Positions 8,575 through 16,643 of a stretch of 64,000 nucleotides of DNA are shown here, piece by piece (position 1 is the stretch's first letter; each line of letters begins with the position of its first letter). Source of the stretch: Chryseobacterium sp. Leaf404 (GTDB lineage: Bacteria > Bacteroidota > Bacteroidia > Flavobacteriales > Weeksellaceae); the NCBI RefSeq assembly GCF_001424145.1, contig NZ_LMQM01000010.1, forward strand, positions 506,833 through 570,832, written 5' to 3'. Below the pieces are notes generated by a model. That model worked only from the letters and a program-made list of their open reading frames with translations, was not told where the DNA came from and did no database searches. The position numbers were made by a program, and so were the translations under genes.

Positions 8575-10044
8575 TTAGAGGGTATTCATCACTTTCTGAA
8601 TGTTTGATTTCAGAACTTCCTGATCCGAATTAAAACTTTCAAAAACGTCAGCACCGGAGTTTGACAGATAAGAATCTAAATTCTGAAGGCATCCTTTCAC
8701 CATATTTGGGCTCACCTGAAACTGTATTGCCAAATCTGCAACGGTATTCTGCCCGGAATTTTCTGAGGAAAGCTGATTCATCATAGTTTGGCTCAACCAG
8801 TCTGTGGGTTTTGGAGAGGGTTCAGAATAACTCATTTCAAGACCAATTTCGTTTCCTGTAGTTGGCAAAATCTTCTGTTTTTCAACAGGTTTGTAAGAAC
8901 TCCAAACCATATCGCCGTACAGACTTGTAATGATCTCGTTGAGTTCAATAATCTGCACTTTATCAGGATTTCTTGCCGCCTGTTCTAAAAATGTTTTAAA
9001 ACCAATTTTCAGCATACACGGCTCATCCAGAATCAAATCTGGAATTTTTTCATCAAAACGAACAGCAGCAAGCAGTTCTATTGCTTTGATATCTGCACAA
9101 TCTGCTGCATTTGCAATTCTTTTTTTAAGATTTTTAATTATCCTGCTGATGAGCCGGTTATGTTTCTTATCTGAACTCAGGAGATAAACATAGCAGACCA
9201 CAATGGCTAACATCGGGTTTTGCCAGTCGTCTGAAGCCACTTTTTCCAACAGCGGCTGCGGAATATGATAAATCGCATTCTGCATATTTCTCAGCAGTTT
9301 ATCTGTTTCCATATTATCTTTTTCACACAGGTCAAAAGGAGAATTGGGTGTTCTGAATAAAATTCTTGCCGTAGGAAATATGGGTGTTCTCTTGAACGTT
9401 AAAAAAAATTGCGTCTGCCAGTCCCGAAATACAAAAAGCGGAATTTCTCTTTTGCCAGGACCGTTGTAAACCAAATAGTAGATTCCAGGATCCAGCGGAA
9501 CGTGAAATGCCAGCCAGCCAAAATCTTTATCTTCTTTTACATGATTTTCATTTAATCTGAAAAGTAAATTTCTCTTTTTATCTAAAAGTGAAAAACGCCA
9601 TCCCATCGAGTTTGCCACGTTTCTCTGCTGATCCCGCACCTCCCTGTCCGGATATCTGAAAAATATAAAAACAGAAGAACCTTCATCATATTTTTTTTCA
9701 TCGAGTGTGAAATGATCACTCCAGTTTTTTGATGTTTCAGTATAATATTCGTGTGAACTTTCAAGAAAATATCCTGAAATTGATGAGTACGAGCCCTTAT
9801 TTTCATAAGTCCCTGAATAATCTTTATCTAAACGGATGGTCTGCGATTCCAGCTTTTCATTAGAATAAATATTAAGCTGGTACAGCCCTCTGGCGAGGTC
9901 TTCTGATATTTTACTGTAATTTCCTGCGATGAGTTTTCCGTCGCCGTCAAAAAGTTCCAGAAAAACAAATTCGCTCAGCGGCCCGGTAACGATAAAATCA
10001 AACTTATAAACTGCTGTTTCTTTAGAATTCATACTGTACCACAT
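8575..10044 (-). CDS. Unrecognised 489-residue protein of the caspase/hydrolase operon
   Basis: I do not recognise a family. ATG codons lie at 10044 (MWYSMNSKET) and 10032. Both overlap the end of the caspase-like gene, by 23 or 11 bases, implying translational coupling. There is no signal peptide or membrane segment, so it is probably cytoplasmic. Residues 1-240 are rich in beta-strand-like stretches (YKFDFIVTGPLSEFVFLELF, GWRFSLLDKKRNLLFRLNEN, GIYYLVYNGPGKREIPLFVF). Residues 260-380 look helical (MLAIVVCYVYLLSS, LISRIIKNLKKRI). The last 60 residues contain a possible helix-turn-helix-like segment (VADLAIQFQVSPNMVKGCLQ). As third gene of the operon it is a plausible protease substrate, effector or regulator, but that is inference from context. 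Confidence 0.7.
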   Translation of the reverse strand: MWYSMNSKETAVYKFDFIVTGPLSEFVFLELFDGDGKLIAGNYSKISEDLARGLYQLNIYSNEKLESQTIRLDKDYSGTYENKGSYSSISGYFLESSHEYYTETSKNWSDHFTLDEKKYDEGSSVFIFFRYPDREVRDQQRNVANSMGWRFSLLDKKRNLLFRLNENHVKEDKDFGWLAFHVPLDPGIYYLVYNGPGKREIPLFVFRDWQTQFFLTFKRTPIFPTARILFRTPNSPFDLCEKDNMETDKLLRNMQNAIYHIPQPLLEKVASDDWQNPMLAIVVCYVYLLSSDKKHNRLISRIIKNLKKRIANAADCADIKAIELLAAVRFDEKIPDLILDEPCMLKIGFKTFLEQAARNPDKVQIIELNEIITSLYGDMVWSSYKPVEKQKILPTTGNEIGLEMSYSEPSPKPTDWLSQTMMNQLSSENSGQNTVADLAIQFQVSPNMVKGCLQNLDSYLSNSGADVFESFNSDQEVLKSNIQKVMNTL

Positions 10045-11050
10045 TTTTTGTTCCGTCTATTCTTATTGATTTCGCAAGATCAGCTTCACCTTTGTTGTAA
10101 ATAGCATACGATCTTTTCTTTACAGAAACATTCCAGCTTCCGTTTTCTGTGCTGTCTTCTTTAATAATATTCAAATCTGCATCTTCTAAAATTACCGTTC
10201 TGTGGTTTCCTTTAAATGATATTTCCAATATAATATCCTGATTTTTAATACCATCTACAATTGTAACTTCGCTACCGGCGTTCTCTGTATGAAATCTTGG
10301 AATCTGAATTTTCTGAACAGATTTTGCCAATTCCGGAAGATTAAGTTTCAGATAATTGGTAAGTGAAGTGGTTGTAACCTTTCCGTTTTCTGCAGCGGCA
10401 CCTTTTAATCCGTTCATCAGTGAGGCTGTAAATAGTCCTTGCGTACGGTTATTATCCAACAAACTACCGTTTCCGGGCTGAATCACTGCTTCGAAAGCTT
10501 TATTGTCAAACTCGGTGGCAGAAAAGACGTAAGACACACATTCTGCAGTTCCTGCAGCCGGCTTGATATTGGCAAAAAGTGGCTGCGCACCGTTTACTCC
10601 CACCATCCTGTTTCTGCAGCAGTCTAAAAAGAAAAATACCTCTTTAAAATAACCGCACTGGATTAAAGTTTTTAAATATCCTGAAGAAGAAAGTGCGTAG
10701 TTTCTTAAAATATCCGTCCATGGCGGCAGAACCAAAGCTGTTTCATTCCAGTCTATTCCGAGGCCGTGACCTGAGAAATAAAAGTACAGCCTTCTTCCTT
10801 CTTTTCCACTTGCCCGGAAAGCTTCCAGAATATCTGCAAAAGCCGTATCTATACCATCCTGAATCGGAGTAAGTGGATTTTCTTCAGATAAAATTAAATG
10901 ACAGTTTTCCGGAGGTAAACTGCCTTCAGCTTCGCCTGTCAGCCAGTTGTAAAATTTCCGAGCATCATCAGCCGGACCCTATAGTTTTGTAAGGCCTTTA
11001 TAATGACTTACACCTATTACAACGGCAAAATCGTTATTGTTTTTCGGCAT
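10022..11050 (-). pseudogene. Caspase-like (C14) peptidase gene with in-frame TAG at codon 24
   Basis: ATG 11050 opens a frame reading NDFAVVIGVSHYKGLTKL, then TAG at 10979-10981, then GPADDARKFYNWL without change of frame. Caspase-fold proteins normally have L-x-G-P-x-x-D-A here, so a CAG glutamine codon probably became TAG. Downstream the catalytic dyad is intact: His95 in YFYFSGHGLG and Cys145 (or Cys144) in FFFLDCCRNR. About 100 C-terminal residues after the caspase domain form a beta-rich tail (DIILEISFKGNHRTVILEDA). No ATG or GTG follows soon enough to save the His motif. The first usable restart (TTG 10735) lies after it. Either the gene is inactive, the stop is read through, or the base is a sequencing error. 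It starts 3 bases after the hydrolase stop. Confidence 0.8.
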
Positions 11051-11053
11051 AAA

Positions 11054-12562
11054 TTATTGATTAATAAGATAAACCATGCTGTCTAAAGTTGTTTCTTTAT
11101 CATCATCAAAACCACCGTGTGAGAGCGAGCCTGTTTTGAAACCATTTAAAGCGGTATCATCAGATTTTGAATATACAATCTTTCCTTCGTCAGCTAAAAA
11201 TGTTTTAATTCTCGTAAACATATCGCCAATATATGGTTTGTTTCCTGTGATGTGTCTTTGTAAACCTAAAATATGGGCGTCTCTCTCCTCTTCCAGAATT
11301 CCGGAAATAAGATACAGCAAAGATCTCGGATAAAAATGTTTTACCAAATGATCCTGTTTCTCGAGGTCGTCTTTCATTGTGAAAATTCTGAATGAAGAAA
11401 ATCTCTCAGGCGAAGAGAGAATGGCTTCGTCAAACAAATCACAACGGCAGGCGGGAGCAAAAAACATTACATTTCTGAATTTCAGCTCACTCTTTTCCGC
11501 TTTCAATTTTTTGAATAATTCACAGATGACAATAGACCCTGCGGAGTGCCCTACCAGATCAACCGTAAGCGGTTTTCCTGATTCTTTTTGGTATTCTTCC
11601 AGTTTTTTAATAACGTAGGAACCCACGTGCCAGTCCTGGTAATCTCCTGTAAAATCTGATGATTTCCACATTGCGGCAGCTTTTTTCTTCATGTTTCCCC
11701 AAAGCCAGTTTCCAAGGTTTGATACATAAATTTCTCTGAGAATTTCTTCAATCACCGTGGGATAAAAATCGTGATCTGTTTTCTGAATATGCCTTTTAAT
11801 AACATTGTAGGTAATTTTTACCGCAGCGGCAATTAGTTTCGCAGAGCTGATTATTCCTTTTCCTTCGGCAACTTCTACACCTGCGTATTCGGGATTGAGC
11901 AGTCTGGCTTCCTGTTCAGATTTTTCTGCAGCTGCACTATTTTTAAATTCCTGATCACTTTCAATTTCCTCCTCAAGTTCTGCTTCTATTTCAGGAAGGA
12001 TTCGGGCTTCTATCGCGGCATCAGAGCTTATGGTTTCTGCATAAATTACGGAAGCAGATTTTGAGCCTGCATTCACCTGATAATTTTTAAATGGCTCTTC
12101 CCTGTTTAATTCAGCATGAATTTCAGATTCTTTCATGGTTTCTACTCCCTTAGAATTTCCGATGTTGTCTACCGCTTCAATCCCAAGTTTTTTTCCGGCA
12201 ACTTTGATCACTTTGACCATAAGTTTTTTAAAAAAGTCAGATTTTTGAGCTATATCAAGATTGTCTGCCACAGTTTTTTGAAGTCCGGTTTCCCAAATAA
12301 AGCAGATGGGATGTGCATTGGTGTCTTTTTCCACATATTTCACTATGCGACCGGCAGTTTCCATCCCGTCTCTGGCCGGTACGAGCCCTCCGTGAAAATA
12401 TAGTACAATCTTTGTCAGATTTTTATCTTTCAGGTTTTGAAACAGCTGGTCAATCTCCTGTGGAGTGCTGTTGAACAAAGGATTATTTCCGGGAAAAAAC
12501 GTGCCGTCTTTTCCCACGCTTACGTAGTTGTTGCGGCTGAGCGCAGAGTTTTCGTTTGGCAT
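11054..12562 (-). CDS. Alpha/beta-hydrolase (lipase/esterase-like), first gene of the caspase operon
   Basis: A 502-residue cytoplasmic protein without signal peptide. An oxyanion-type motif YFHGGL (residues 55-60) precedes a long insertion (about 100-310) that includes an acidic helix (EIEAELEEEIESDQEF). The nucleophile elbow VGHSAG places the catalytic Ser at 340. SHGGFDDD near the C-terminus supplies a likely triad His (about 482). Lipases and esterases of this fold hydrolyse ester bonds, and the substrate here is unknown. The stop is 3 bases from the start of the caspase-like gene, which in turn overlaps the third gene, so the three form one leftward operon. The pairing of a Ser hydrolase with a caspase-fold protease resembles the logic of prokaryotic self-destruction modules, but that is inference. 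Confidence 0.8.
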   Translation of the reverse strand: MPNENSALSRNNYVSVGKDGTFFPGNNPLFNSTPQEIDQLFQNLKDKNLTKIVLYFHGGLVPARDGMETAGRIVKYVEKDTNAHPICFIWETGLQKTVADNLDIAQKSDFFKKLMVKVIKVAGKKLGIEAVDNIGNSKGVETMKESEIHAELNREEPFKNYQVNAGSKSASVIYAETISSDAAIEARILPEIEAELEEEIESDQEFKNSAAAEKSEQEARLLNPEYAGVEVAEGKGIISSAKLIAAAVKITYNVIKRHIQKTDHDFYPTVIEEILREIYVSNLGNWLWGNMKKKAAAMWKSSDFTGDYQDWHVGSYVIKKLEEYQKESGKPLTVDLVGHSAGSIVICELFKKLKAEKSELKFRNVMFFAPACRCDLFDEAILSSPERFSSFRIFTMKDDLEKQDHLVKHFYPRSLLYLISGILEEERDAHILGLQRHITGNKPYIGDMFTRIKTFLADEGKIVYSKSDDTALNGFKTGSLSHGGFDDDKETTLDSMVYLINQ

Positions 12563-12656
12563 GATTTAGTTTTTGTTTTATACACTCTAAGGTAAAAAAT
12601 TTTACGTTCAGATTTTAAACAAAATTTAAAAATCACTGAAAATAATGAGATGAATT

Positions 12657-12851
12657 GTTCTTTTGTCTTGAAACAAAAGAACGAAAAGTTCAAGACTGGA
12701 AACTAAGACTAAAATTTTAAACAATTTCCTAAAATTTCTAAACTCGGGCGGATTGAAGAATTGTTTGTAAAAACAATAAACATTGCCGCCACTCAAAAAT
12801 AAGAAATTTCTTAACGGAAATTCTTCAAAATTTCTTAACGTCTTAGTTTCC
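12657..12851. repeat. Long imperfect hairpin element (possible REP/MITE-like or structured RNA)
   Basis: A compact hairpin GTTCTTTTGT (12657-12666) / ACAAAAGAAC (12673-12682) is followed by a second, larger palindrome. Arms GGAAACTAAGAC (12698-12709) and GTCTTAGTTTCC (12840-12851) are perfect 12-mers about 130 bases apart. The interior is also partly self-complementary (AAATTTCTAAACTCGGGCGG against CCGCCACTCAAAAATAAGAA). No ORF is present. I recall similar sequences between genes in related flavobacteria, but cannot verify that here. Confidence 0.6.
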
Positions 12852-12898
12852 TAGGTAATCAAAAATATTCATTATATTTTCGAGAAAAGGCATAAAAA

Positions 12899-12922
12899 AA
12901 CCGGTTTGGAAACCGGCTAAAA
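12899..12922 (-). terminator. Terminator of histone-like gene
   Basis: CCGGTTT and AAACCGG (12901-12916) form a tight hairpin flanked by A-runs and T-runs on each strand. It lies directly downstream of the histone H1-like stop. Confidence 0.75.
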
Positions 12923-12928
12923 AAATGA

Positions 12929-13105
12929 TTATTTTTTTGATTCTTCTACAGAAACTTTTCTGAAGTCTTTGAAAAGTTTGCTCAATTCTAAAGCTGCTTT
13001 ACGAGCTCTTGTTCCAGCTGCTTTGTTACCTTTCTCAGCCTGTTGGTTTGCTTCTGTTGTAAACGCTTCAAATTCTGCGTTGATTTTTTCAATAAGTTCT
13101 TTCAT
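12929..13105 (-). CDS. Histone H1-like small basic protein
   Basis: A 58-residue protein, MKELIEKINAEFEAFTTEA then an Ala/Lys/Arg-rich stretch (NKAAGTRARKAALELSKLF). This is the typical pattern of the small bacterial histone H1 (Hc1-like) family common in Bacteroidota. Such proteins bind DNA non-specifically and help shape the nucleoid. I place the start at ATG 13105 and not at the in-frame ATG 13162, because a TAnnTTTG promoter box lies between the two and family members begin with MKEL. It is monocistronic, with a promoter 20 bases upstream and a strong terminator downstream. Confidence 0.88.
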   Translation of the reverse strand: MKELIEKINAEFEAFTTEANQQAEKGNKAAGTRARKAALELSKLFKDFRKVSVEESKK

Positions 13106-13124
13106 GTCTAATAAATTTAGGTTG

Positions 13125-13132
13125 CAAATATA
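13125..13132 (-). promoter_or_regulatory. -7 promoter box for histone-like gene (TATATTTG on minus)
   Basis: CAAATATA on the plus strand is an exact TAnnTTTG on the minus strand, 20 bases before ATG 13105. It rules out the longer ORF start at 13162. Confidence 0.7.
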
Positions 13133-13492
13133 TGGTTTCAGATGATATATGCATAACTTCATTAAAGAAATTTAACACAAAAATGTACATTTTATGGGCT
13201 TTGAGGTCTGTTTTTGCCGAATGTTTGATATTTTGCCGTGATTTTTATGTTTTTAATATCAGAATTTGCAGAAATCATCAGGAGAGTTTAATAGCCACTT
13301 TTTAAAATAGATTAATTCTAAAAATCCTGATGTAAAGTACAAGACAGTACTCCGTCCTGCTTTTAAAAAAGGCGTTGTAGAACAGCAACAAGACAATGAA
13401 TGACGTAATACAGATCCGCTACAGAAACGGGCGAAAATTAGTAAAAAACCACTTTAAATAGTTAATCATAGATCTGCCCGAAAAGAAAACTT
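13133..13492. other. Intergenic stretch without recognisable gene
   Basis: About 360 bases. A short frame at 13396-13461 (MNDVIQIRYRNGRKLVKNHF) looks faintly coding-like and could be a gene remnant, but it has no start signal or relatives that I recognise. Nothing else is supported. Confidence 0.4.
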
Positions 13493-13777
13493 CTAAAAAG
13501 CTTTCAGCTGCTCGTCATAGTAGCTGATGGCATCATCAATAACCGCAGTGATTCTCGGGAAATTATTATACCGCTCTCCAAAAACTTCAAGTCCTGTAAA
13601 CTCTGTAGTAATATTGCTGGAAAATGTGCTCGTGAGATTAATCGTTCTCAAAACCTGGCTCACCTGAATTAAAGTACTGATTTTACTGTCAACAGATAAC
13701 TGTGGCGAAAGCTGTTTTCTTAAACCTTTCAGCTCATCCAGCTGCTCTTTCGTTACCTTCTTTTTTTTCTTTCCCAT
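13493..13777 (-). CDS. Hypothetical 94-residue protein
   Basis: The product begins with a basic run (MGKKKKKVTKEQLDELKG) and continues as a mostly helical sequence (SKISTLIQVSQVLRTINLTS). It ends with DDAISYYDEQLKAF. There is no signal peptide, membrane segment or metal motif. The frame is open through a compositionally normal coding stretch and starts at an ATG with an A-rich upstream region, so it is probably real. It is divergent from the arsenic operon, whose operator lies about 110 bases from its start. A link to arsenic resistance is not indicated. Family not recognised. Confidence 0.6.
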   Translation of the reverse strand: MGKKKKKVTKEQLDELKGLRKQLSPQLSVDSKISTLIQVSQVLRTINLTSTFSSNITTEFTGLEVFGERYNNFPRITAVIDDAISYYDEQLKAF

Positions 13778-13885
13778 AATGTAAAATTACATCTTTTAGG
13801 AAAGGGATGTTTTTATTTAATGTTAACAAATTGTTACGAGAATTTTGTATTAAATAATAATCAGTTTTATCTAATCAACTTTTTT

Positions 13886-13905
13886 ATCGTAATATTGCAA
13901 TATTA
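13886..13905. promoter_or_regulatory. ArsR operator 1
   Basis: ATCGTAATATTGCA at 13886-13899 overlaps a perfect 16-base palindrome TAATATTGCAATATTA at 13890-13905, immediately before arsR. The same core recurs at 14263-14276, before the rest of the operon. This is the expected layout for an autoregulated ArsR. Confidence 0.7.
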
Positions 13906-13915
13906 AATAAAAAAA

Positions 13916-14242
13916 ATGGGTGCAACAAAAACTGAACATTTTACTGATCGACAGAATAAGATTGCTACAATTGCCAAAGCTTTAGGCCATCCCGCCAGAA
14001 TTGCCATCATTGATTATTTATTGAAGGTAAATGAATGCATTTGTGGTGATATAGTGAATGAGCTTCCGTTAGCTCAGCCTACCGTTTCGCAGCATCTGAA
14101 AGAACTCAAAAATGCAGGCATTATTAAAGGAAATATTGAGGGAAACACTATCTGCTACTGCATCAATGAAAAATCCATCGAAACAGTAAATATGTTTCTG
14201 TCTTCAATAGTTAAGACTGTATCACAATCCAAATGCTGCTGA
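13916..14242 (+). CDS. arsR: ArsR-family metalloregulator
   Basis: A 108-residue winged-helix repressor. Residues 20-40 (AKALGHPARIAIIDYLL) and the HTH (DIVNELPLAQPTVSQHLKEL, 45-64) are typical. Cys41 and Cys43 in NECICGD sit at the start of the recognition region, like the arsenic-sensing cysteines of classical ArsR. A further CysCys pair ends the protein (SKCC). The family represses its own operon and lets go on binding As(III). A palindromic operator precedes the gene, and a second matching site follows it, before the resistance genes. The stop codon lies inside a hairpin, suggesting partial termination after arsR. Confidence 0.92.
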   Translation: MGATKTEHFTDRQNKIATIAKALGHPARIAIIDYLLKVNECICGDIVNELPLAQPTVSQHLKELKNAGIIKGNIEGNTICYCINEKSIETVNMFLSSIVKTVSQSKCC

Positions 14243-14252
14243 GCATTTTTTT
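14231..14252 (+). terminator. Hairpin overlapping the arsR stop codon
   Basis: AAATGCT (14231-14237) and AGCATTT (14242-14248) pair around a GCTG loop and are followed by T residues. It could end the arsR transcript so that the downstream genes depend on the second operator-controlled promoter. Confidence 0.6.
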
Positions 14253-14262
14253 ATCAATATAT

Positions 14263-14276
14263 ATCGCAATATTGCA
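14263..14276. promoter_or_regulatory. ArsR operator 2
   Basis: ATCGCAATATTGCA differs by one base from the core of operator 1 and lies 22 bases before the DUF6428 gene. Two sites in one operon support direct ArsR control of both segments. Confidence 0.65.
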
Positions 14277-14297
14277 TTTAACCTATAAACGTTTTTT

Positions 14298-14771
14298 ATG
14301 AAGCTTTCAGAAATTAAAGAAATTTTACCAACCTTGCAGAATGTTGAATTTCAGCTTGAAAACGGAACCTTTGTACCGGAACATTTTCACGTAACGGAAG
14401 TGGGAGTAATCACCAAAAACTTCATCGATTGCGGCGGCACATTGCGCTCAGAAAAAGTGGTAAATTTTCAGCTGTTGAATGCCAATGATTTTGAACACCG
14501 CCTGAAACCCGGCAAATTACTCAGCATCATCAAACTTTCTGAAGATCAGTTAGGAATCGAAGATTTTGATATTGAAGTGGAATATCAAAATGAAACTATT
14601 GGAAAGTATGATTTAGATTTTAACGGAGAAACATTTGTGCTGAAAAATAAAACCACTTCCTGTCTGGCTCAGGAAGCATGCGGAATTTCCACAGAAAAGA
14701 AAAAAATAAAATTATCGGAAATCTCTGTACCTCAAAGTTCGTGCTGTACTCCGGATTCCGGATGTTGCTAA
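14298..14771 (+). CDS. DUF6428 family protein of the arsenic operon
   Basis: A 157-residue soluble protein (MKLSEIKEILPTLQNVEFQL, then VPEHFHVTEVGVITKNFIDC). It matches my memory of DUF6428 proteins that accompany arsenic genes in Bacteroidota. It contains a conserved-looking DCGG near residue 50 and a strikingly Cys-rich end (QSSCCTPDSGCC) able to bind soft metals such as As(III). The biochemical role is unknown. An arsenic chaperone or sensor is a reasonable inference from the tail and position. It lies directly after operator 2 and 28 bases before the arsC-like gene. Confidence 0.8.
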   Translation: MKLSEIKEILPTLQNVEFQLENGTFVPEHFHVTEVGVITKNFIDCGGTLRSEKVVNFQLLNANDFEHRLKPGKLLSIIKLSEDQLGIEDFDIEVEYQNETIGKYDLDFNGETFVLKNKTTSCLAQEACGISTEKKKIKLSEISVPQSSCCTPDSGCC

Positions 14772-14799
14772 TTTAAGTTGAATTGAATAAGAGAAAAAT

Positions 14800-15414
14800 A
14801 TGTATACAAAGTTATTAGAAACGATAGAATTACTTAAAATAAAAAAAATAAGCAACGAGCGGAAGGCTCTTTTAGAACCATTGGTTGATTTTATTGCCAA
14901 AAAACTGCAGGAGCAGAATATGATTAATCTGAATTTTATCTGCACTCATAATTCCAGAAGAAGTCATCTGTCGCAGGTCTGGGCACAGGTTGCGAGTGCT
15001 TATTACAAGATACCGGATGTGACGTGCTATTCCGGAGGAACGGAAGAGACGGCGATGTTTCCGACAGTTGTGGAGACTTTACGCAGCCAGGGTCTGAAAA
15101 TTACTCAGATTTCCTCTGCAGAAAATCCTGTTTATGCTGTAAAGTATGACGAAAACCGAAATCCGATTATAGGTTTTTCAAAAAGATATGACAGTTCATT
15201 CAATCCTGCTTCAGGTTTTGCCGCAATTCTTACCTGTTCTCAGGCGGACGGCGGCTGCCCTTTTATCGCAGGTGCAGAAAAGCGGATTTCTATTACTTTT
15301 GAAGATCCAAAAATTGCCGACAATACACCGGAACAGACATCGATTTATACTGAACGGAGTCTGGACATTGGTGCAGAAATGTTCTACGTTTTTTCACAGA
15401 TCAATAAACACTGA
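14800..15414 (+). CDS. Arsenate reductase / low-molecular-weight phosphatase-like protein
   Basis: A 204-residue protein with a helical N-terminal extension (1-40) and then the LMW-phosphatase P-loop [16 protein letters not shown]. Cys48 and Arg54 form the C-x5-R active site, and [15 protein letters not shown] near 165 supplies the general-acid Asp region. In this context the enzyme most likely reduces arsenate to arsenite for export by the next gene, as thioredoxin-coupled ArsC does. The redox cysteine ([12 protein letters not shown], about 145) is consistent with a disulfide cascade, though the pairing is inferred. It is separated from the ACR3 start by only 8 bases. Confidence 0.88.
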   Translation: MYTKLLETIELLKIKKISNERKALLEPLVDFIAKKLQEQNMINLNFICTHNSRRSHLSQVWAQVASAYYKIPDVTCYSGGTEETAMFPTVVETLRSQGLKITQISSAENPVYAVKYDENRNPIIGFSKRYDSSFNPASGFAAILTCSQADGGCPFIAGAEKRISITFEDPKIADNTPEQTSIYTERSLDIGAEMFYVFSQINKH

Positions 15415-15422
15415 ACATCGTA

Positions 15423-16460
15423 ATGAAGCCAAAATTAAAATTCCTCGACCGCTTTCTAACTCTTTGGATTTTCCTTGCAATGGCAATTGGAGTCGGTTTG
15501 GGATATTTTTTTCCGAATATCTCGATGATAACAAACTCTCTGTCTGTAGGTACAACCAACATTCCTCTTGCCGCAGGACTGATTTTAATGATGTATTCGC
15601 CGCTTGCAAAAGTGGATTATTCTCTTCTGCCAATGGCTTTTAAAGACGGAAAAGTAATGTCTGTATCATTACTGCTCAACTGGATTATCAGTCCTGCTTT
15701 AATGTTTACCCTGGCAATTATTTTTCTAAAGGACGAACCGGAATATATGATTGGTTTAATCCTGATTGGTTTGGCAAGATGTATCGCAATGGTGATTGTA
15801 TGGAACGATCTGGCAAAAGGAAGCAGAGAATATGCGGCCTTGCTGATAGCACTCAACAGTATTTTTCAACTGTTTTTTTACAGTTTTTATGTTTGGCTTT
15901 TCATAAATATATTACCTCAAAAACTTGGCTTGGGAAACTTTAATATCGCTGTCCCAATGAAGGATGTCACCGAAAGCGTTCTTATATATCTGGGCATTCC
16001 ATTTGTTGCAGGTTTTCTGAGCCGATGGTTTCTGATTCATTTAAAAGGAAAAGACTGGTTCAACAGAAAATTTATCCCTACCATCTCACCTCTTACACTT
16101 TATGCTCTGCTCTTTACAATTATTTTAATGTTCAGTTTAAAGGGCGGAAAAATCGTAGAATTACCGCTGGACGTTGTGAAAATTGCTGTACCGCTGGTGA
16201 TTTATTTTGTACTGACATTTTTTATCAGCTTTTTTATCAGCAAAGCACTGAAGATTCCTTATGAAAAAAATGCATCGATTGCTTTTACAGCTACAGGTAA
16301 TAATTTTGAATTGGCAATTGCTGTAGCTATAGCCGTTTTCGGAATACACTCCCCACAGGCATTTGTAGGCGTAATAGGACCTTTGATAGAAGTTCCGGTG
16401 TTGATCTTACTCGTGAAAGTAAGTCTCTACCTCAGGAAAAAATACATTCACAAAATGTAG
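15423..16460 (+). CDS. ACR3 family arsenite efflux transporter
   Basis: A 345-residue integral membrane protein with about ten transmembrane segments. It carries the ACR3 hallmark [17 protein letters not shown], with the conserved cysteine at residue 120 in the fourth helix region. A second conserved block is [20 protein letters not shown], near 290. ACR3 carriers expel arsenite, driven by the proton gradient. Length fits the bacterial ACR3(2)-type range. It is the last clear gene of the arsR operon. The symbol arsB is often used for this position, although ACR3 is a different fold from true ArsB. Confidence 0.94.
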   Translation: MKPKLKFLDRFLTLWIFLAMAIGVGLGYFFPNISMITNSLSVGTTNIPLAAGLILMMYSPLAKVDYSLLPMAFKDGKVMSVSLLLNWIISPALMFTLAIIFLKDEPEYMIGLILIGLARCIAMVIVWNDLAKGSREYAALLIALNSIFQLFFYSFYVWLFINILPQKLGLGNFNIAVPMKDVTESVLIYLGIPFVAGFLSRWFLIHLKGKDWFNRKFIPTISPLTLYALLFTIILMFSLKGGKIVELPLDVVKIAVPLVIYFVLTFFISFFISKALKIPYEKNASIAFTATGNNFELAIAVAIAVFGIHSPQAFVGVIGPLIEVPVLILLVKVSLYLRKKYIHKM

Positions 16461-16643
16461 CTTAAAATGATGGCAGAGCCTTTTGAAACTGAAGAATTTA
16501 AGCAGTTTCATCAGGACTCTACTTTCAATAGAAATAATTTCTTCTTAAAGTTAAATATTGCAGCATACTATTTGAATTGAAATTTTAAAATTCCTCAGAA
16601 GATTTTAAAATTAAAACCAAATCAATTATAAAATTAAAATAAT

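Larger units (their letters stand above)
12563..12928. other. Intergenic region holding a long hairpin element
   Basis: About 365 bases without a gene. The left end carries the promoter region of the hydrolase operon. The only near match there is a degenerate TACCTTAG on the minus strand. The centre is occupied by the palindromic element at 12657-12851. The right end holds the terminator of the histone-like gene. Confidence 0.6.

Noticed and set aside
12929..13162. 77-codon version of the histone-like protein
   Set aside because: The extra N-terminal residues lie across a promoter box and do not fit the family. ATG 13105 is preferred.
13396..13461. Short frame with an IQIRYRNGRKLVKNHF-like reading, considered as a transposase or regulator remnant
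   Set aside because: Too short and without a recognisable motif to assign. Mentioned only as a possible remnant in the intergenic entry.
16467..16580. 37-codon frame after the ACR3 gene (MMAEPFETEEFKQFHQDSTF...)
   Set aside because: It starts just after the pump stop and looks mildly coding-like, but it has no promoter, no recognisable relatives and ends in ordinary AT-rich sequence. Not supported as a gene.
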